Shown here one piece after another: positions 62,822 to 64,000 of a DNA stretch of 64,000 nt (position 1 is the first letter of the stretch; each line of letters begins with the position of its first letter). Source of the DNA: Nitrospirota bacterium (GTDB taxonomy: Bacteria; Nitrospirota_A; Leptospirillia; Leptospirillales; Leptospirillaceae); NCBI GenBank assembly GCA_021838765.1, contig JAKCCY010000003.1:1-64000 (forward strand), given 5' to 3'. Position numbers and translations under genes: made by a program. Below the pieces are notes generated by a model. That model saw nothing but the letters and a program-made list of their open reading frames with translations. It had not been told where the DNA came from and ran no database searches.

Positions 62822-63043
62822 ATGGGATCGATACATAGTTTCTTTGATGCTCCTTGGATTGAGCAGGTTTTTGGATTTCCATACAGAATTGGAATATCCC
62901 TTGTATTGTTGTTTGGAACAGCTTTTTTCTATTACCTGGTCATCTGGTTCCAGAAATGGCAAGAGGGAAGTTTTTACCCAGAAGGCCATCCTCTTCGCAA
63001 GGATTCGTCTTCCAATGATCAAGAAAGGGGAATTCGATCATGA
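62822..63043 (+). CDS. Small single-helix membrane protein of bc operon
   Basis: 73 residues, not recognised. One helix (about 22-42, IGISLVLLFGTAFFYYLVIWF) and a charged tail (PEGHPLRKDSSSNDQERG). GGGGAGG precedes the ATG and the stop overlaps the next gene (ATGA). Probably an accessory subunit of the complex. Confidence 0.7.
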   Translation: MGSIHSFFDAPWIEQVFGFPYRIGISLVLLFGTAFFYYLVIWFQKWQEGSFYPEGHPLRKDSSSNDQERGIRS

Positions 63044-64000
63044 AGATGAAAATATACGCCATGTTCCTTTTCTCCACGATTTTTGTCGGAGTAATGATTG
63101 CGGTAGAGATGTACAAGGACTCTCATCCTGAATGGATGTCATATCAAAGTCACTTCTATAAAATCCTTGCAAAAAAAACCAACAAGCCGGAGATTGCCAA
63201 TACTCCTCTGCAAGTCGTTCAGACATGGAACACCATTCTGAATAAGGCGGACAGATGCCAAACATGTCATATGGGTATCAATATCCCCATTTTCAAGGAT
63301 ATGCCAGAACCTTTCACCGCACATCCCGATATGTCAGGATTCATGTCCAAACATCCTTTTGAAAAATTTGGATGCACCGTTTGTCACGACGGAAACGGAA
63401 TGGCAACGACCGTAAAGGAAGCTCATGGCTTTAATGTCACCTTGAATTATCAGCCTAAGGTAGGTCCTTTTTCCGAGGCATCCTGCACGAAATGTCACAC
63501 AGATCTTTATAGTGAAGGCGTGAATCCTCCAATGACGCCCTATCTTAATCTCGCTAAAAGAACTATCAAGGAAAAAGGTTGCGGTTCCTGTCACATGATG
63601 GCCCAGTTCAATTTACACGGAGTCCTTGCGCCGGATCTATCAGGATTTGGTTCGAGAACAGAGCTAGGCTTCTATAATGTTCACATGTTTGAGTATGTGA
63701 ATGGTATTCGCTCGGAGAGGGAATGGGAGTGGGAGCATTTCAAGAACCCCAGACGCGTATCTCCTGGAGTGCCAGCATTCAAGGTTCCTCCAACCATCAT
63801 GCCCAATTTTCATCTGACGGACGAGCAGACAACCGCTCTTACGGTCTGGGTCCTTGGTTTGGTTGATCCCTCCGTTATCACAGTTCCGCAAAAATATTTG
63901 CCGGTTGAAAGAAGTCAGGGAAGGCCCGTTCCCATCCCTATCACCAAGGGAAATATCGGAGTGTTCCCGGATTCAGCCTTTAAAAAAGTTTCGTTTAAAA
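63040..64000 (+). CDS. Tetrahaem (or more) cytochrome c of bc complex, 3' end cut by window
   Basis: At least 320 residues, frame open to the window end. N-terminal signal-anchor (about 4-23). Four CxxCH sites: CQTCH (73-77), CTVCH (112-116), CTKCH (149-153), CGSCH (181-185), followed by a cytochrome-like segment with methionine (PPTIMPNFHLTDEQTTAL). It stands where cytochrome c1 is in bc1 operons, and would carry electrons from the Rieske protein to soluble cytochromes. More haems may lie beyond the edge. Confidence 0.88.
   Translation, partial: MKMKIYAMFLFSTIFVGVMIAVEMYKDSHPEWMSYQSHFYKILAKKTNKPEIANTPLQVVQTWNTILNKADRCQTCHMGINIPIFKDMPEPFTAHPDMSGFMSKHPFEKFGCTVCHDGNGMATTVKEAHGFNVTLNYQPKVGPFSEASCTKCHTDLYSEGVNPPMTPYLNLAKRTIKEKGCGSCHMMAQFNLHGVLAPDLSGFGSRTELGFYNVHMFEYVNGIRSEREWEWEHFKNPRRVSPGVPAFKVPPTIMPNFHLTDEQTTALTVWVLGLVDPSVITVPQKYLPVERSQGRPVPIPITKGNIGVFPDSAFKKVSFK

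Noticed and set aside
1..64000. CRISPR array, rRNA or prophage
   Set aside because: Reading through the window showed no regularly spaced repeats, no rRNA-like sequence and no phage structural genes.

Overview
The window reads as chromosome of a Leptospirillum-like member of the Nitrospirota, an acidophilic chemolithotroph that oxidises ferrous iron. This is an inference from gene content: a 20S proteasome with a Pup-like modifier of the UBact type and both of its ligase-fold enzymes, a split cytochrome b/Rieske complex carrying a GltD-like flavoprotein and a multihaem cytochrome, CcoO/CcoG/CcoS-like cytochrome oxidase genes, a complete haem pathway and a Gram-negative LptD. No rRNA or species-diagnostic marker is present, so the species is not fixed.

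Layout. 1-5100 is accessory DNA: a TnpB-type transposase cut by the window edge, a HicAB toxin-antitoxin pair, MsrB, a methyltransferase-HNH nuclease fusion and a decayed gene. It abuts the 3' end of a tRNA-Asn gene, the usual place for an integrated island. 5308-9517 (minus) is ftsH-folP-cdaA-cdaR, the c-di-AMP synthesis module. 9622-19381 (minus) is a haem block (ccsA-like, hemA, hemC, pirin, cobA-hemD, hemB) running into ribF, tilS and hpt, with an unannotated 35-residue ORF coupled between hemB and ribF. 19477-23883 (plus) holds an ATP-grasp-like protein, lysine 2,3-aminomutase, BluB and a long dCTP deaminase. 24021-30544 is the proteasome locus: ATPase, Dop, UBact, beta, alpha, PafA. 30541-33702 (minus) is pyrD, thrB, a 2Fe-2S protein and a VIT1/CCC1 iron transporter.

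33786-42689 (plus) is the most unusual part: two adjacent transcription units, separated by tandem terminators and a new promoter. They encode CcoO, a CcoP-N-terminus-like protein without haem, a NorC-like cytochrome c, CcoS-like and CcoG proteins, two short four-helix proteins resembling fragments of heme-copper oxidase subunit I, a formylglycine-generating-enzyme-fold protein without its cysteines, and many small membrane proteins, but no full-length CcoN. From 42075 to 56002 an almost unbroken chain of overlapping genes follows: a DUF420-like protein, Nudix hydrolase, ferredoxin, PAS/sigma-54 activator, trpEGDCFBA, accD, folC and lptD. An M14-type deacylase and NAD kinase lie on the minus strand at 56012-57876. 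From 58558 to the window end is a bc-type complex operon: GltD-like flavoprotein, Rieske protein, cytochrome b in two pieces, a small membrane protein and a tetrahaem cytochrome c cut by the window edge.

Together these genes describe respiration and its supply lines: haem made at 9-19 kb feeds the c- and b-type cytochromes at 34-42 and 58-64 kb, and the bc complex with its flavoprotein is suited to moving electrons between a cytochrome pool, quinones and NAD(P)H.
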